Origin: Schnuerera sp. xch1
GTDB taxonomy: Bacteria > Bacillota > Clostridia > Tissierellales > Tepidimicrobiaceae
NCBI RefSeq assembly: GCF_019931165.1
Contig: NZ_JAIOUP010000019.1
Location: 1-43,218, forward strand
DNA: 43,218 nucleotides
Direction of reading: 5' to 3'
The translations under genes were made by a program, and so were the position numbers. The notes under the pieces are model-generated. The model worked only from the letters and a program-made list of their open reading frames with translations, was not told where the DNA came from and ran no database searches. Below, piece after piece: positions 42,944-43,218 of this stretch; position 1 is the first letter of the stretch; the number at the start of each line of letters is the position of its first letter.

Positions 42944-43218
42944 TTAAGAAGTTGGTATACATATTAGTTGCCCTATTTGAAGTCTATTTGGATCTACTCC
43001 TGGGTTCGCTCTTATTATAGCATCTACACTTACTCCAAATCTTTGTGCTAATAGAAAGAATGTGTCTCCAGCTCTTATACTATAGAGAAATCCATTTGGA
43101 CAAGGTGGAGTTGGAGTACCAGGTCTTGGTATACAAATCCTTTGCCCTATTTGAAGTCTATTTGGATCTACTCCTGGGTTCGCTCTTATTATAGCATCTA
43201 CACTTACTCCGAATCTTT
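42944..43218 (-). CDS. Second LysM-repeat protein, 5' part cut by the window edge
   Basis: A minus-strand frame of about 91 codons open to the window end, stop at 42944-42946. It encodes part of one LysM unit, a PRPGTPTPPCPNGF linker and a complete unit (FLYSIRAGDTFFLLAQRFGV ... NRLQIGQLICIPTS). It is a paralogue of the four-LysM gene downstream, with RANPGVDPNRLQIGQ in place of NANPGIDPENLQIGQ. The two copies seen are also near-identical to each other. The start codon and total domain number lie outside the window. Confidence 0.9.
   Translation of the reverse strand, partial: RFGVSVDAIIRANPGVDPNRLQIGQRICIPRPGTPTPPCPNGFLYSIRAGDTFFLLAQRFGVSVDAIIRANPGVDPNRLQIGQLICIPTS

Overview
The window is AT-rich DNA with strong Shine-Dalgarno sites (AGGAGG/GGAGGTGA) and many hairpin-plus-T terminators. 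The gene set is that of an anaerobic, probably spore-forming low-GC Firmicute: a fused 2-hydroxyacyl-CoA dehydratase activase, BioY, type 2 IPP isomerase, bacteriohemerythrin, a NapH-like polyferredoxin, LysM coat-like proteins and a type I-B CRISPR system. It looks most like Clostridia, possibly the Tissierellia; that placement is an inference from gene content only.

Region 1 (1-10353) is a complete type I-B CRISPR-Cas locus read right to left: cas6-cas8b-cas7-cas5-cas3-cas4-cas1-cas2. A hairpin follows cas2, then a leader with its own sigma-A-like promoter, then an array of 29 complete identical repeats plus a partial one. The array runs off the left edge, and its two leftmost spacers are identical.

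Region 2 (10545-16909) holds an M29 aminopeptidase, a POT peptide transporter with a long leader, an ECF S-component, a bacteriohemerythrin, a TIM-barrel protein and an AGCS amino-acid symporter. Region 3 (16998-20027) is a GlnK/GlnL-type two-component system and an EamA exporter. GlnKL controls a glutamine symporter of the AGCS type in Bacillus, so the adjacent symporter is the obvious target. Region 4 (20144-23386) has a SufS-like class V aminotransferase tightly coupled to a DsrE-type protein, then D-serine dehydratase.

Region 5 (23383-27544) has an ABC-2 exporter operon whose ATPase has lost its Walker A end, then bioY, nnrE and an HTH-less biotin ligase. Region 6 (27733-35063) has a DUF2207 membrane protein, fni, an LCP protein, a PII-like protein paired with a cation:proton antiporter, a 3-methyladenine glycosylase and an orphan lipoprotein. 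Region 7 (35247-43218) has the 1421-residue activase, a PadR regulator with a pair of half-permeases (one internally deleted), a membrane polyferredoxin and two LysM-repeat genes, the second cut by the window edge.

Most genes are ordinary housekeeping or transport. The points of most interest are the cas2-leader hairpin and duplicated spacer, a Shine-Dalgarno-sequestering hairpin between two sulfur-transfer-like genes, the PII/antiporter pair, two visibly broken transporter genes, and a 17-bp perfect inverted repeat without a T tract. No tRNA, rRNA, insertion sequence or prophage was seen.
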